Source of the DNA: Isochrysis galbana
Taxonomy: Eukaryota; Haptophyta; Isochrysidales; Isochrysidaceae
Reading direction: 5' to 3'
NCBI GenBank assembly: GCA_018136815.1
Contig: CM030935.1
Location: 2,578,192 to 2,642,191 of the forward strand
Length of the DNA: 64,000 nt
The position numbers and the translations under genes are program-made. Positions 28,777-38,218 of this stretch are shown in pieces (position 1 is the first letter of the stretch; every line of letters begins with the position of its first letter). Under the pieces are notes generated by a model. It was given only the letters and a program-made list of their open reading frames with translations, did no database searches and had not been told where the DNA came from.

Positions 28777-30195
28777 TCACACCATCTCCTTGGGATTCAC
28801 CTCTCGCACTTGTATGGGAGGCGGGAGCAGGCGATTAACACCAGCCAGACGCGATGGTGGCGGCCGAGCCGGTGCGTGATGTTCGCCCTGGCTGGCCCGT
28901 CGAAGGTGCATCTGATCTCGTATATTGGGCGATGACGAGCGGCGGTCACGCTTGATTGGGTGAGTAACATCCCGAAACCTACGATACAATGACGGGTCGA
29001 AAGAGAGCGAGCGCGAACGCGCTTTGAGCCCACGCATCTTCTCGTTGAGCATTCCCAGTCCAAGCGCATCACGAGGCATCCCACGTAAGGCGAGGGCTCT
29101 TCGCCTATGGAAGACCCTCTGTTCCTCGGCATCTTCAGATTGCAGTACCGGAGTCGTCGCGCCCTTCACGCAGATGGGCGACTCTGGCGTCTGGGGTACC
29201 GAGCTGCTCACGGCAAGTGCGTCAGCCTGCGCCTTGTCGTCGGTGTCGGCGGGTTTTGCAGAAAGGAGCGCTAAGCCGCACGTCGCAAGCGCGACTCCGA
29301 CACCAAAGCAGGCCATGTGGTCGTACGTCATTGCGCCAAACTCATTGAAGAATATCCCGCCAGAGATGGTGGTCAACACAATCAGCAGTGCCTGGTAGCA
29401 GGGAATGGCATAGCTGACCGAGGCACCTGTCAGCGCAGTATCGAGCAGATATAGCTGCAGTGGTGCGGTGAAGCACAGCCCGCTGAGCGCAGCAAATGGT
29501 GCGGGTGACCGCAATGGTGACTTCTCAGAAGAGAAGTCTCCATGAGCTCCATGCAAAGCGACTGCCACCACCTTGACGAACAATTGTGAGAGCGCGCCAC
29601 AGACGGCGGCAGAATACGCGGACAGCGCAGTGCCTAGGTGCGTCGTGGCGCTCGCGGGGCGAATGGCCAGCATGAAGCACCACAGGATGACGGTGAGGAG
29701 TGAGGTTCCAGCAAAGGTAGCGAACACAGGCTGGGAAAAGGCGGTTAGAGCATCCTCAGTCTCTGTCGAGCCGCCATCGACAGGCTCCCCAATCTCAGCA
29801 TCATGCTCGGCGCCCGGGCCAAATATACTGACCAAAGTGACGCCCAGTATGATGAGCACCGCGCCGGCCACATCAGAGGAGGAGAGAGCTTCGGGCGCGG
29901 CGAAGACACCGGATGAGGCGATCAGCAGTGTGAAGACGATGGTCATACCAGCGAAGGGCGCTACAGTGGCAAGGGGGAGGATGCCTAGCACGTAGACATC
30001 GAAGACGGTGGTGAGAATTCCAAGGAAGCAGAAGCCGATCAGCCAGCGCCAGCGTAGGAAGAAGGGACGCTGTCCCTCGTGGACGGTCGACTCCTTCATG
30101 AGCAGCAGCCCGGTCGCTGCACAGAAGCAGCCAAGGCAGATGAGCGCAACACCCTGGACGAACTCGTCGCGCTTGAGCGCGCCACCCGATCCCAT
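28777..30195 (-). CDS. NIPA/DMT-type membrane transporter
   Basis: The ATG at 30195 (MGSGGALKRDEFVQGVALIC) gives 472 residues; the frame is open to 30516, but that leader is low complexity. Residues 1-335 carry about nine hydrophobic segments, among them VALICLGCFCAATGLLLMK, IGFCFLGILTTVFDVYVLGI, VAPFAGMTIVFTLLIASSGVF, VAGAVLIILGVTLVSIFGP, LLTVILWCFMLAI and a final FGVGVALATCGLALL. Order and content match the drug/metabolite transporter fold. The LATVAPFAGMTIVFTLL-type stretch after a broken helix is like NIPA magnesium transporters and related EamA proteins. The C-terminal 135 residues are cytosolic, basic and Ser/Arg-rich (RSLSFDPSLYRRFRD), perhaps regulatory. The substrate is not determinable; Mg2+ is only a family-level suggestion. 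The gene is head to head with the gene at 30744. Confidence 0.75.
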   Translation of the reverse strand: MGSGGALKRDEFVQGVALICLGCFCAATGLLLMKESTVHEGQRPFFLRWRWLIGFCFLGILTTVFDVYVLGILPLATVAPFAGMTIVFTLLIASSGVFAAPEALSSSDVAGAVLIILGVTLVSIFGPGAEHDAEIGEPVDGGSTETEDALTAFSQPVFATFAGTSLLTVILWCFMLAIRPASATTHLGTALSAYSAAVCGALSQLFVKVVAVALHGAHGDFSSEKSPLRSPAPFAALSGLCFTAPLQLYLLDTALTGASVSYAIPCYQALLIVLTTISGGIFFNEFGAMTYDHMACFGVGVALATCGLALLSAKPADTDDKAQADALAVSSSVPQTPESPICVKGATTPVLQSEDAEEQRVFHRRRALALRGMPRDALGLGMLNEKMRGLKARSRSLSFDPSLYRRFRDVTHPIKRDRRSSSPNIRDQMHLRRASQGEHHAPARPPPSRLAGVNRLLPPPIQVREVNPKEMV

Positions 30196-30635
30196 CCGGC
30201 CGCTCGCGCCCCGCCAGTAGCTGCCGGCGGCAGCACACGGCCAGGCGGCTTCCCCCTCCCTCCCTTCCACCCCCTCCCTCTCCCCCTTCCCCCCAGAAGC
30301 CCCAAAGCAAGGTTGTCTTCGCCTGCTGACGGCGGTTTTCGGGTGGGGGCCTCGCCCCCCTTTCGGTATTTCATCGATCATTGAAGTGTGCGCGGACCTT
30401 CTTCCTCTCTCATCCCTCGCTGGTAAAAAATAGTTGAACACTGTCAAAACCCCTGAAAGTTTTCCTCGCGCCGAAGCGCAACCACGAAATGCGCGACGGC
30501 GCGCGAGAATGAACACCCGTCAACTACTAAAAAAGTGAACGTGCGTAATTTTATTTACCACCTACTTGTAAGTGAAGAGCCCCTGGTAACTTTAATCTCC
30601 CCCTCCCCCGCCCCCTGTCCTTCTCTCCTCTTTTC

Positions 30636-30658
30636 TCTAGAGTAGAGTACTCCCTAGA
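30636..30658. promoter_or_regulatory. TAGAGTAGAGTACTCCCTAG motif between divergent genes
   Basis: CTCTAGAGTAGAGTACTCCC followed by TAG lies 86-108 bases upstream of the plus-strand ATG at 30744 and inside the 548-bp spacer shared with the transporter gene. It belongs to the recurring AGAGTA/TACTCCTAG motif class. Confidence 0.4.
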
Positions 30659-30743
30659 CTACTAACTCTTCTTTCCGTTTCCGATTGATTTGGGAGAAGT
30701 GGGAGAAGGAAGGAGAAAGAAGCGAGGAGAGCTAGCGGCACCC

Positions 30744-31993
30744 ATGTCGCGCCACAACGTGTACGAGACGGCTTCGTCCGATGCGGTGGTGGAGGAGGAG
30801 AGCTCGCGCGAGGAGATGTCGGTGCGGCTGCAGCGACACGTGAAGAACCTCAACGTGCGCCCGCTCTTTACCAGGGACTGGCTGCTCGTCAACAAGTCGG
30901 CGCGGATCCTTGCGGACATAGCGCTCAAGCAGAGCCGCTCGGCTAGCCTCTCGAGCAAGCACCAGACGCTGTGGGAGGGCGACGAGATGGTAGCGCGCAT
31001 GATATTCGAGGACGGGCGACTCAACGTTGTCCTCAGGATACTGAACGCCGCGTCCGACGAGCTGGAGAAGCATGTAAGCGCCACTCGCAACTGTGCCGTT
31101 CATCCTGCCGATACGGCTCCTTTGCCGCCGCATACCTCTAAACCGCCGCTTCTCACCCCGTCCCCGTCGTTGAATGCAGATCATGGACGAGTCTAATAGT
31201 ATGTTCTCACTTGGGGCCACTGCGAGCGGATTGGAGTCCGCCGAGGCTGCATGCTCCTTGGCTGCTGAGTTCGTGATGGGCATCGCGTGCATTTTGCACA
31301 TGCTGCTACGTCACGTGGAGGCTGTGCAGACGATCGACTTGCCCGCTCTGATGCATTACATCTCAAAGGTACCTTCCACACGAGCTGTTATCCACTTAAA
31401 TGCGTTTGCTGTTGGTGCAAGTCTCATACCGCCTCTCCCATGGATCAACCTCTGCCTTCAGATGCTGAGTATCGCCTTGGAAAAATCGTTTGTATCCAAC
31501 TCATTTGAGAGGTCGCCGGCGCACTACGCCATCCTATTTCTGGTGGAGGTGACAGGTCACATGGAAGATGTCGGAGAAGAGAAGGTGAGAACAACCAGAT
31601 TCGTGGATTTGAATAGTGTGCTCAGGCCCATCCGCCTCCAAACTGGTAGTTGGGACTTGTTTCACAATCAAGGTCGTCATATGGTTGAGTGCGATCACTA
31701 TCTCCTCTCCCTGCGCACAGGTGATGGCACTGATCAACGAAAATGGCATCACCTCTCTCGTAATATCTTTCTTACACAAATACCACAAAGAAGCTAGCAA
31801 AAATGTTCAATTATCTGGTTGTAGGTTCTTATCAGCCGTTTTGGACGCCGAGGACAAACCGATGCTAACCGCGGAAAGTAAAACTCATCTCCGAGACTTC
31901 GATGCGCTCGTCATTGGACAGTGGAATCTTGAACCTGCCGAACGACGGCGGCTGCGCCCATTGATGGATGAGATTGCAAGAGCTATGGGGTGA
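30744..31993 (+). CDS. Four-exon helical protein of unknown function
   Basis: Exons 30744-31073, 31180-31368, 31462-31584 and 31721-31993 join in phase 0 throughout, with GT donors (GTAAGC, GTACCT, GTGAGA, GTGATG start after CAG) and CAG acceptors, to give 304 residues. The protein is almost entirely helical: HVKNLNVRPLFTRDWLLVNK, MVARMIFEDGRLNVVLRIL, AAEFVMGIACILHMLLRHVE, HYAILFLVEVTGHMEDV, INENGITSLVISFLHKYHKE. Repeated Leu-rich pairs of helices suggest an armadillo/HEAT-like fold. No signature allows a name. Introns are short (93-136 bp), which sets the intron size expected in this genome. Confidence 0.75.
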
Positions 31994-32799
31994 GAGGGTT
32001 CTTGATCAGTCGATGCGATCCGGAACCTCACATGTGTTAGATTGCTGCTAGGTGCTCCTCTTCCGAAATGGATAGATGTGAAATGTGAGCTCCATGTGCT
32101 CCCGTCTCCGTGCCCGTATCTGCCCGCTTTCCCGGTCGCCATTCCACCTAGCCCCACCTACCTCAGTGGCATCGCCACATTGCCCATGACGCAACACGCA
32201 CGAGAGTCAGGCGGATGACGGGCTCCTCCGGGCTGCGTGTAAGCATCAATTGTGTTAAAATACAGATCATTCTCATTCTCGCCGCGCACGCGGCTTTGGA
32301 CCGCCACTTTGCATGTAGGTAGGGGGGCGTCAGTTGTCGTGTAGATCCTTTTGTCGGAATCCGTTTGCCTCCTAGCTCATTCGAGGTGGGCGCGTTGGTT
32401 GTCGCCGGGCGGTCGGGTTGTAGACCGTTTTCGGTTGTTGTCACCCCGTTGTCTCTGATGGTAAAGCCAGTCTGGCTTCTATATCTAGCGCACGTGCCAC
32501 CATAGCAAGGTTGTCGCTCATTTCGAGCTCTCTAAAAAGCGAAAAATAAAATGGCTTATTCCTTTGACCTTTGAGTTTTGGAGAATTTCTCCTCTACCCC
32601 TCTCACTAGGACTAGGAGACGCCCCAGGGTACCCGGGGAACGTGAGGCACAACGGGGATTTAGTTTCAAACACCCTCCCACAAATACAAATACAGCCGCG
32701 GGACCTCAGTATTGGAACGGAGGTAGTAGATAGTAATAGGTGATAGGTGCTAGCTAGCCCAGAATCTTCAAATGTTTTTTTAAAGAAGATGACCCTATC
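31994..32799. other. Intergenic with retroposon and transposon ends
   Basis: CATTCTCGCCGCGCACGCGG near 32273-32292 resembles the B terminus. GGAACGGAGGTAG followed by TA at 32714-32728 is the same terminal sequence as the mariner-type element at 59341-60352. GAATCTTCAAATGTTTTTTT at about 32762-32781 is a C-type retroposon tail. No gene is recognised. Confidence 0.5.
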
Positions 32800-32813
32800 G
32801 TTTTACGTTTTGA

Positions 32814-33670
32814 AAATAAAATAATTAATGTTATATCCTAGCCAACCCCACTAGCTAATTGGACACAACTTTTCCGTCCCGGAATCCCGCCATGCCTGAC
32901 GAGCCAGGTGCCCGAGTGCTATGCCCCCTCCCCTCGATATTTGTCCTCCCCCCAGTGCACGCACCGACCCCGCGCACCCCAGCACGTCCTCTCCTCGAGT
33001 CCACGCTGGGGGAAAACCCCTTTCGGGTAAAAGCAACGCGGGGGGGGGGGGGGGGCACTCGTGAATAGGGGCCCAGGAGCGCTAATCTCTCCTCGCCGAA
33101 GCGAGTGGCCGCGGCGAGCCGCGGCCCTTCCCTCCTGGCTCTGGCGCCCCCGTCTTCTCTTACCCAAACGGGGCGAGAAGACACGTTTCTGCCGGAGGGG
33201 AGAGCTGCCGCTCCCCCCTCCCCTCCCTCTTCCCTTTTCCTCCTCTCTTCCCTGCGGCGGGGGCCCATGGCGCGCGCCTGCGGCCCCTCTTCAGGTCCCC
33301 AGGAGGCCGGCAGGGGCCTGGGAGCGCAGCTCAAGGGGCAGGTGAGGCTGGGGCATGGCCCTGGCCCCTCCTGCCTCTCCCTCGCTGGCTCTCGAGCCCC
33401 TGCCAGTCGACTGGAGCTGGCTGGGGGGTCCTGATCAGGGGGGCCCAGGGGGAGGAGGGGCTGGTCAGAGGGATGGGCAGGCCACGACGGGCCAGGGCGG
33501 GCGAGTCAGGCGGGCCTGTGGGGAGAGGAATGGGTCAGCAGGGCTGTGTGCTCCTGGCAGGCCATCAGGCGTGCCAGGAGAGTGGGTGGTTCCTCCCCCA
33601 TGAAAGGGGGGGAGTGGAGAGAGAGGGGGGCTCGTGCCCCCCCATGGGCGAACTAAGTATGAACTTAGTT
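32814..33670 (+). mobile_element. Retroposon subfamily A, copy A4, with 14-bp target duplication
   Basis: The element is flanked by perfect direct repeats GTTTTACGTTTTGA at 32800-32813 and 33671-33684. It begins AAATAAAATAATTAATG and ends CTAAGTATGAACTTAGTT, the reverse complement of the family's CTAAGTTTATACTTAG end. It is about 95% or more similar by eye to 43055-43933 along its whole length, including a long G-run near 33040-33054. Joining the flanks recreates CTATCGTTTTACGTTTTGAC followed by GATAG, a variant of the repeat F palindrome, so it inserted into that repeat. The long ORFs inside are shadows. Confidence 0.92.
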
Positions 33671-33684
33671 GTTTTACGTTTTGA

Positions 33685-34305
33685 CGATAGTTGTCGCAAC
33701 CAACTATAAAGTTATACATTTTGTTGACATCTTAAGAGAAAGGATGCGCTGCTGCGATATGCTGAATAAGATAGGCCGCTGTTCATGCACCCCTCCCTGA
33801 TCCCTAACCCTAACCAACTCCTCGTCGCCTCTACCTGCCTATTCACCCATCACCTATTGTGGCATGGCAGTCATGGTGGCAGTCCTGGGGATGTGAGCGA
33901 CTGTGTACATTGCATCAGTTAGACTTTTGTGCCCTCACAAAGATGGCTTTTGTATCATTTGATGGGGAGCCCAATTGCATTGAACACAGAACCGTTGCCC
34001 CTAGCCTGAGGGCTGCAATAGTACATAGAGGTCCATAGGTGAGGGTCACAATGCAGAGGTGACCGCGATAAGCTGGCGGCTGATCCAGATGATCATCTCA
34101 TATATATCTGTCGTCGTTTCCAACCGCACTGCGAGAATACACCCTTCAGCACCTAGATTTACTGCCTCTCAAGTCCTGAGCTGTCGTTATCATTACATGC
34201 TTGCAGCTGTCGTAATCGCCACCGTAGCAGACTTCGGCGCCCGAGCAGCTAGGCTATAATACATCCGTATATGTATCGCCGCTTCTGCAAGGCTCGCGAG
34301 CCGCA
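33685..34305. other. Intergenic, nothing recognised
   Basis: It holds CCCTAACCCTAACC at about 33803-33816, only two telomere-like units, and otherwise shows no gene or repeat end. It probably includes the 3' untranslated region of the small minus-strand gene. Confidence 0.4.
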
Positions 34306-34542
34306 TCATCGAGGCGCCAGAGCCACAGTGGAGATGATCACGCCGACAGCCGCGGCTCCGAGAGCGACGCCCGTCAGGATCTTCACCTTCTTATACATCA
34401 TCTCTCGATCTCGGTCCGTTGCATAGAGGCCCTCGGCCAGTCGGAAACCGCCAGCAAATCCGATCAGAGCACCACAGACCCCTGCCGTCGCAGCGACCTT
34501 CCCCACAGGGATCGAGGAGGCTGCAGGAGCGCGCGCTGCCAT
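34306..34542 (-). CDS. Small two-helix membrane protein, 78 aa
   Basis: ATG at 34542. The protein has two hydrophobic glycine/alanine-rich segments, VAATAGVCGALIGFAGGF and ILTGVALGAAAVGVIISTVA, separated by a charged loop (EGLYATDRDREMMYKKVK). The hairpin topology with small residues resembles small mitochondrial or organellar membrane proteins, but no family is named. It is divergent from the gene at 34700, with 157 bp between start codons, suggesting a shared promoter. Confidence 0.55.
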   Translation of the reverse strand: MAARAPAASSIPVGKVAATAGVCGALIGFAGGFRLAEGLYATDRDREMMYKKVKILTGVALGAAAVGVIISTVALAPR

Positions 34543-34699
34543 AGTAGTGTAGCGGCTGGCCCGATTAAAGTAGCGACTTTCGCCGACGATCATATCATGT
34601 ACCTCATGTACAAAAATAGAGGGATCTCGCTTGCGTACGAGTAGTGAAAAAAAATGAAGAGAACCAACGAGCAGGCGAGCGCAGCCATCCCCGAGGCAA

Positions 34700-35005
34700 A
34701 TGCAGGAAGTTGCTGGCCCGGGGGATGAGGAGGAGGACGTCCCGCTCTTCGCAACGAGTGTGCCACCTGGCGGCCTCACGACTGGCATGCAAGCCATTGC
34801 TGCGCTTATTGACGAGGATGAGGTACCAGCTGCTATGGAGGATGAGGACAGCCGTCGATCGACCAGAAGCAGGAAACGCAAAGCAGATAGTCTGGGCAGC
34901 GTCCAGGTCCATCTCGCGCTTTCGTCCTGCGAGCAGATGTTGCAACGGCAACGCACTCAGCCTCATACCGACAAGGTGGCCTTCAGACGGAGAGAAACTG
35001 GCTAA
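34700..35005 (+). CDS. Small acidic/basic hypothetical protein, 101 aa
   Basis: ATG at 34700. The N-terminal half is acidic with a conserved-looking core (EEEDVPLFATSVPPGGLTTG, MQAIAALIDEDE). The second half contains a basic cluster RRSTRSRKRKAD that could be a nuclear localisation signal. No family is recognised. Placement opposite the 34542 start in a tight divergent pair supports it being real, but the frame is short. Confidence 0.45.
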   Translation: MQEVAGPGDEEEDVPLFATSVPPGGLTTGMQAIAALIDEDEVPAAMEDEDSRRSTRSRKRKADSLGSVQVHLALSSCEQMLQRQRTQPHTDKVAFRRRETG

Positions 35006-36304
35006 CCTACGTAGCATCCGATCATTGAATTTGAATCTGCACACAATAGAGCATTTTGCCACATGCCATTCCCAATCCGCCCTGCGACAGATGCGGTGTG
35101 AGACAGCACCGTGCTGATCTACACTGACCTTGAATACCCAATGGCGTGGATTTTCGACCGTAGATCGCTTTGTCGATGAGATGAAGATATTTGAAATGAA
35201 ATATACGACACACAGCTTGCAATTGAATACACGACAAACGAACACGCATACGCTCATACGTAGGTGTGGGTGCTAGATTGAGTGCTCTTGGTACGGTGTG
35301 CGCAGAGTCATAGTGAAGCGGAATCTTGAATATGCTCACGGGACTATGTCTAGTGTTGAACACAAAATCAACTTGAACGTTTGGTCACTTGATCACACTT
35401 GCACCGTTTGCGTTAAATATAACATGTATATATGCGGGGGGTAATTTCCCCCCGTGTTCGGGTGGTGCACTGGGACTTTTGATGGCCCGCACCTTCAGTG
35501 CAAGAGCAAAGCACAGTCATTGGCCCGTCGAGGTCGCGTTCCGTCAAAAGAGGACCAGAAGTTTCGATTTATATTCACTTCAAACTTTTAGAAATTAAAA
35601 ACAGTATTTTAAATATAATGATTGTTTTATTAATAGTATTACTATAATTGATTTACTATTAGTAAATCACGTACGCTAACGCTAAAAAGCACGACTCGAC
35701 GCCTTTATACCCTTCGGCGAGGCGGGGTGCGAGGTGGAGGGTGACCCGAAACTCGGGTTACGTTTAATATCTAATATCCCGCCATTTACTACATGTTACC
35801 CCCCAGGAGCCAACGCCCCAGTGCCACGGGCCAAGAGCTTTCGCGCCAATCGTTCGCGTCAGCCGATTTGCACACCCAGTCCACATTGAAAAACTGCCCA
35901 TTTCAATAGTGTTTCGAGTGCTGAGCCCCCCCTTCTCACCCCATTAAGCCAGCATGTACCGGCAACCCCCCCATTGAAGTTGCGTTTTTATCTCAAGTTT
36001 TGGGAGCTGTGAAAAGAAAACTGAAAAAATTTTCAGTTTTGGAACGGAGGTAGTAAAATGCTTTGAATTTAGAATTTTATAAATTGACTATGGACATTTG
36101 ATGGCTCAATCTGAGTTTGTCACATGTTCGACGGAATGTGACCTTCGGGGGCTCCGCTGCGGGGCGGAGCTGCGCGAGGGAACCGTCGTCTGCAGGGGGA
36201 AGCCGTGCAGGGGGGGGAATCGCCAGGCGCCGGAGAGGTGAGCGCCGTACGGCATCACTCCACGCAGTCGCAACGTGCCCTGCAGGGGACCCCCGGCGAG
36301 GCTG
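35006..36304. other. Gene-free stretch with transposon ends
   Basis: The reverse copy of GACGGAACGCGACC lies at 35528-35547. An AT-rich block runs 35560-35690. GGAACGGAGGTAG plus TA at 36041-36055 is the mariner-type terminus. The GACATTTGATGGCTC...GTTCGACGGAATGTGACC motif at 36081-36141 is the reversed form of the 22288 repeat. No gene is recognised. Confidence 0.5.
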
Positions 36305-36319
36305 CAACCATGCTATCGA

Positions 36320-37072
36320 AAAAAACCTTTTAATATTCTTACCGCACTCGCGGCGAATGGAACCACTACCCACTACAAGTAGCACGTAGCATACTCTCTA
36401 CACCCCCATTCCCCGGCCCTTCTCCCCCGCCATCAGGCGGCTCCCCCGTACACTACTAGGGGGATTGGGGTGGAGGGCTTAGATATGGTCCGGTGGCCCG
36501 CGCCACCCCCGGTGATCTTTCCCCCCCTTCCTCCTGTGTCTCCGAGTGGGCGGCCCACTCTGTCTCGTCTTATCCTGTAAACAGGCGCGAGACTTACCGA
36601 TTTTCCGGTGGGCGGAGCTCTCGCTCGCGCCCACCCCCTTTTCCGCGCTCTCTCTCCCCTCTCCTGCGGCACGCGCGATGGCGCGCCTGCGGCAGGCCTC
36701 CAGTTGCCCTCTGGCGGCCCCTGGAGGCTCCTGGAGGCCAGCTCAGGGGGCAGAGGAGGCTGGGGCTGGGCCCTGGCCTCCCCTGCCTCTCCCTCGCTGG
36801 CGCTCCCGAGCCTCTGGGGCCCCCAGTCTGCACCTGTCTGCCTGTCGACCAGGGGGGGAGGGGGGGTTGGAGCAATGGGCTGGTCGCGAGGGGCCAGGAT
36901 GGGCGAATGGGGCGAGCCTGTGGGGAAGGGAGTGGGTCAGTAGGGCAGTGGCCTCCTGGCAAGCCATCAGGCATGCCAGGAGGATGGGTGGTTCCTCCCC
37001 CATGGCAGGGGAGGAGTGGAGAGAGGGGGGGGCTCGTGCCCCCCCATGGGTCAACCAAGTATAAACTTAGTA
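36320..37072 (+). mobile_element. Retroposon subfamily A, copy A2, with 15-bp target duplication
   Basis: Perfect 15-bp direct repeats CAACCATGCTATCGA flank it at 36305-36319 and 37073-37087. The left end, AAAAAACCTTTTAATATTC followed by CCGCACTCGCGGCG, is the B-type terminus. The right end, CCAAGTATAAACTTAG, is the family near-palindrome. This copy proves that the B terminus and the CTAAGTTTATACTTAG end are the two ends of one element, about 750 bp long. The internal part from CTGTAAACAGG at 36575 matches 52981-53479 and, reversed, 4206-4674. Confidence 0.92.
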
Positions 37073-37087
37073 CAACCATGCTATCGA

Positions 37088-38218
37088 TATCGAGCGAGCG
37101 GGAGTGCGCGTGGAACGTGAAACGTGCGAGCCCGGGAGTGTCGAATCCAGAGTATCTCAATACTCAAAGCGGATTCGATACTCGATAGTGCGAACGAATT
37201 TTGTTTTCAGGGCTTGTCTCGATGGTTCGCCGCTCGTTCGACATATTGAACACCGAGGCTTCACATCGCTCGTCAATTCGTTTGTCTCCTTCTTTGTTTG
37301 TTTTTGTTTCGAGCGTTTATGTTTGTTTCTCAGTTCTTTTGTTGATTGAGTGGTGTTAGTAGATTGAGTTTTGTGAGGTGGTCACGTGCGCCGTCGTCAT
37401 GTAGCGCGTTCCCCTCCCTCCCTCTCTCTCTCTCTCTCAAGATTGTGCCCCGAATGAGACTTGACACGATCAAGCATCCGCTTGATTCGACAGGGAGAGA
37501 AAACAGGAAATAGGAGAAGGGGGCGACGCGATCTCCCCCTGCTTCGAGCGCGGCGGCCGAACGTGATCTCCCCCTGCCCACAACAACACGAGTTGTTGTT
37601 ATGGTCATGAAAACAGAATCTAACACAACTTTTACGCACATTGCACAAACAGACCGAGAAGCACATTTCTTCCACGCTGGCGCAAGATTGACGTCGACTG
37701 CTCAAGAGACAAAAAAGAGAGTATCAGAGGCAGAGGCGGCGCCCGTGCGTCGCGCGCGCATGCCCCTCAGGCATAGCTACCACCTGACATATCAATTGCA
37801 GCCCTGCACGCGCGCACAGCACACACCGCCCATTAGAGGGGGAGAGAAAGTAACGACAGTTTTCACACGACTCAACCATGAGAGAAACGGAGAAAGAGAG
37901 CAAGAACATTTTCCACGCGTACCAACCATGAGAGAATGAGAGAGATGTAGTCGAGGCGCGAGGCGCCGAAAATATCGTGCCGCGTCCGTTCATGCACCGA
38001 GTGCGCCGAGCAACGATCCCATGAAAACACTCTTCCCCTGCTCCTAGAGTAACCAAAGGCGAACGAGATCAGACACAAACAGTTGGCAGCTTTCGCGGCC
38101 ATCATCATTTGTGCTTGCCTCTCGCCCTCACATGTGCTCTCTAGAGCAATGCGGACGTGAGAACTCTCAAGCCACTGGCAGTGTATGCGCGTTGCACCAA
38201 GAAATGGTAGTCCAATAT
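37088..38218. other. Intergenic, nothing recognised
   Basis: It contains a CT repeat near 37418-37438, AACAACACGAGTTGTTGTT (an inverted repeat) at about 37581-37600, and two imperfect copies of ACCATGAGAGAA near 37877 and 37926. No gene is called. Confidence 0.4.

Noticed and set aside
33803-33816. CCCTAACCCTAACC, telomere-like
   Set aside because: Only two units; too short to indicate a telomere or an internal telomeric array.
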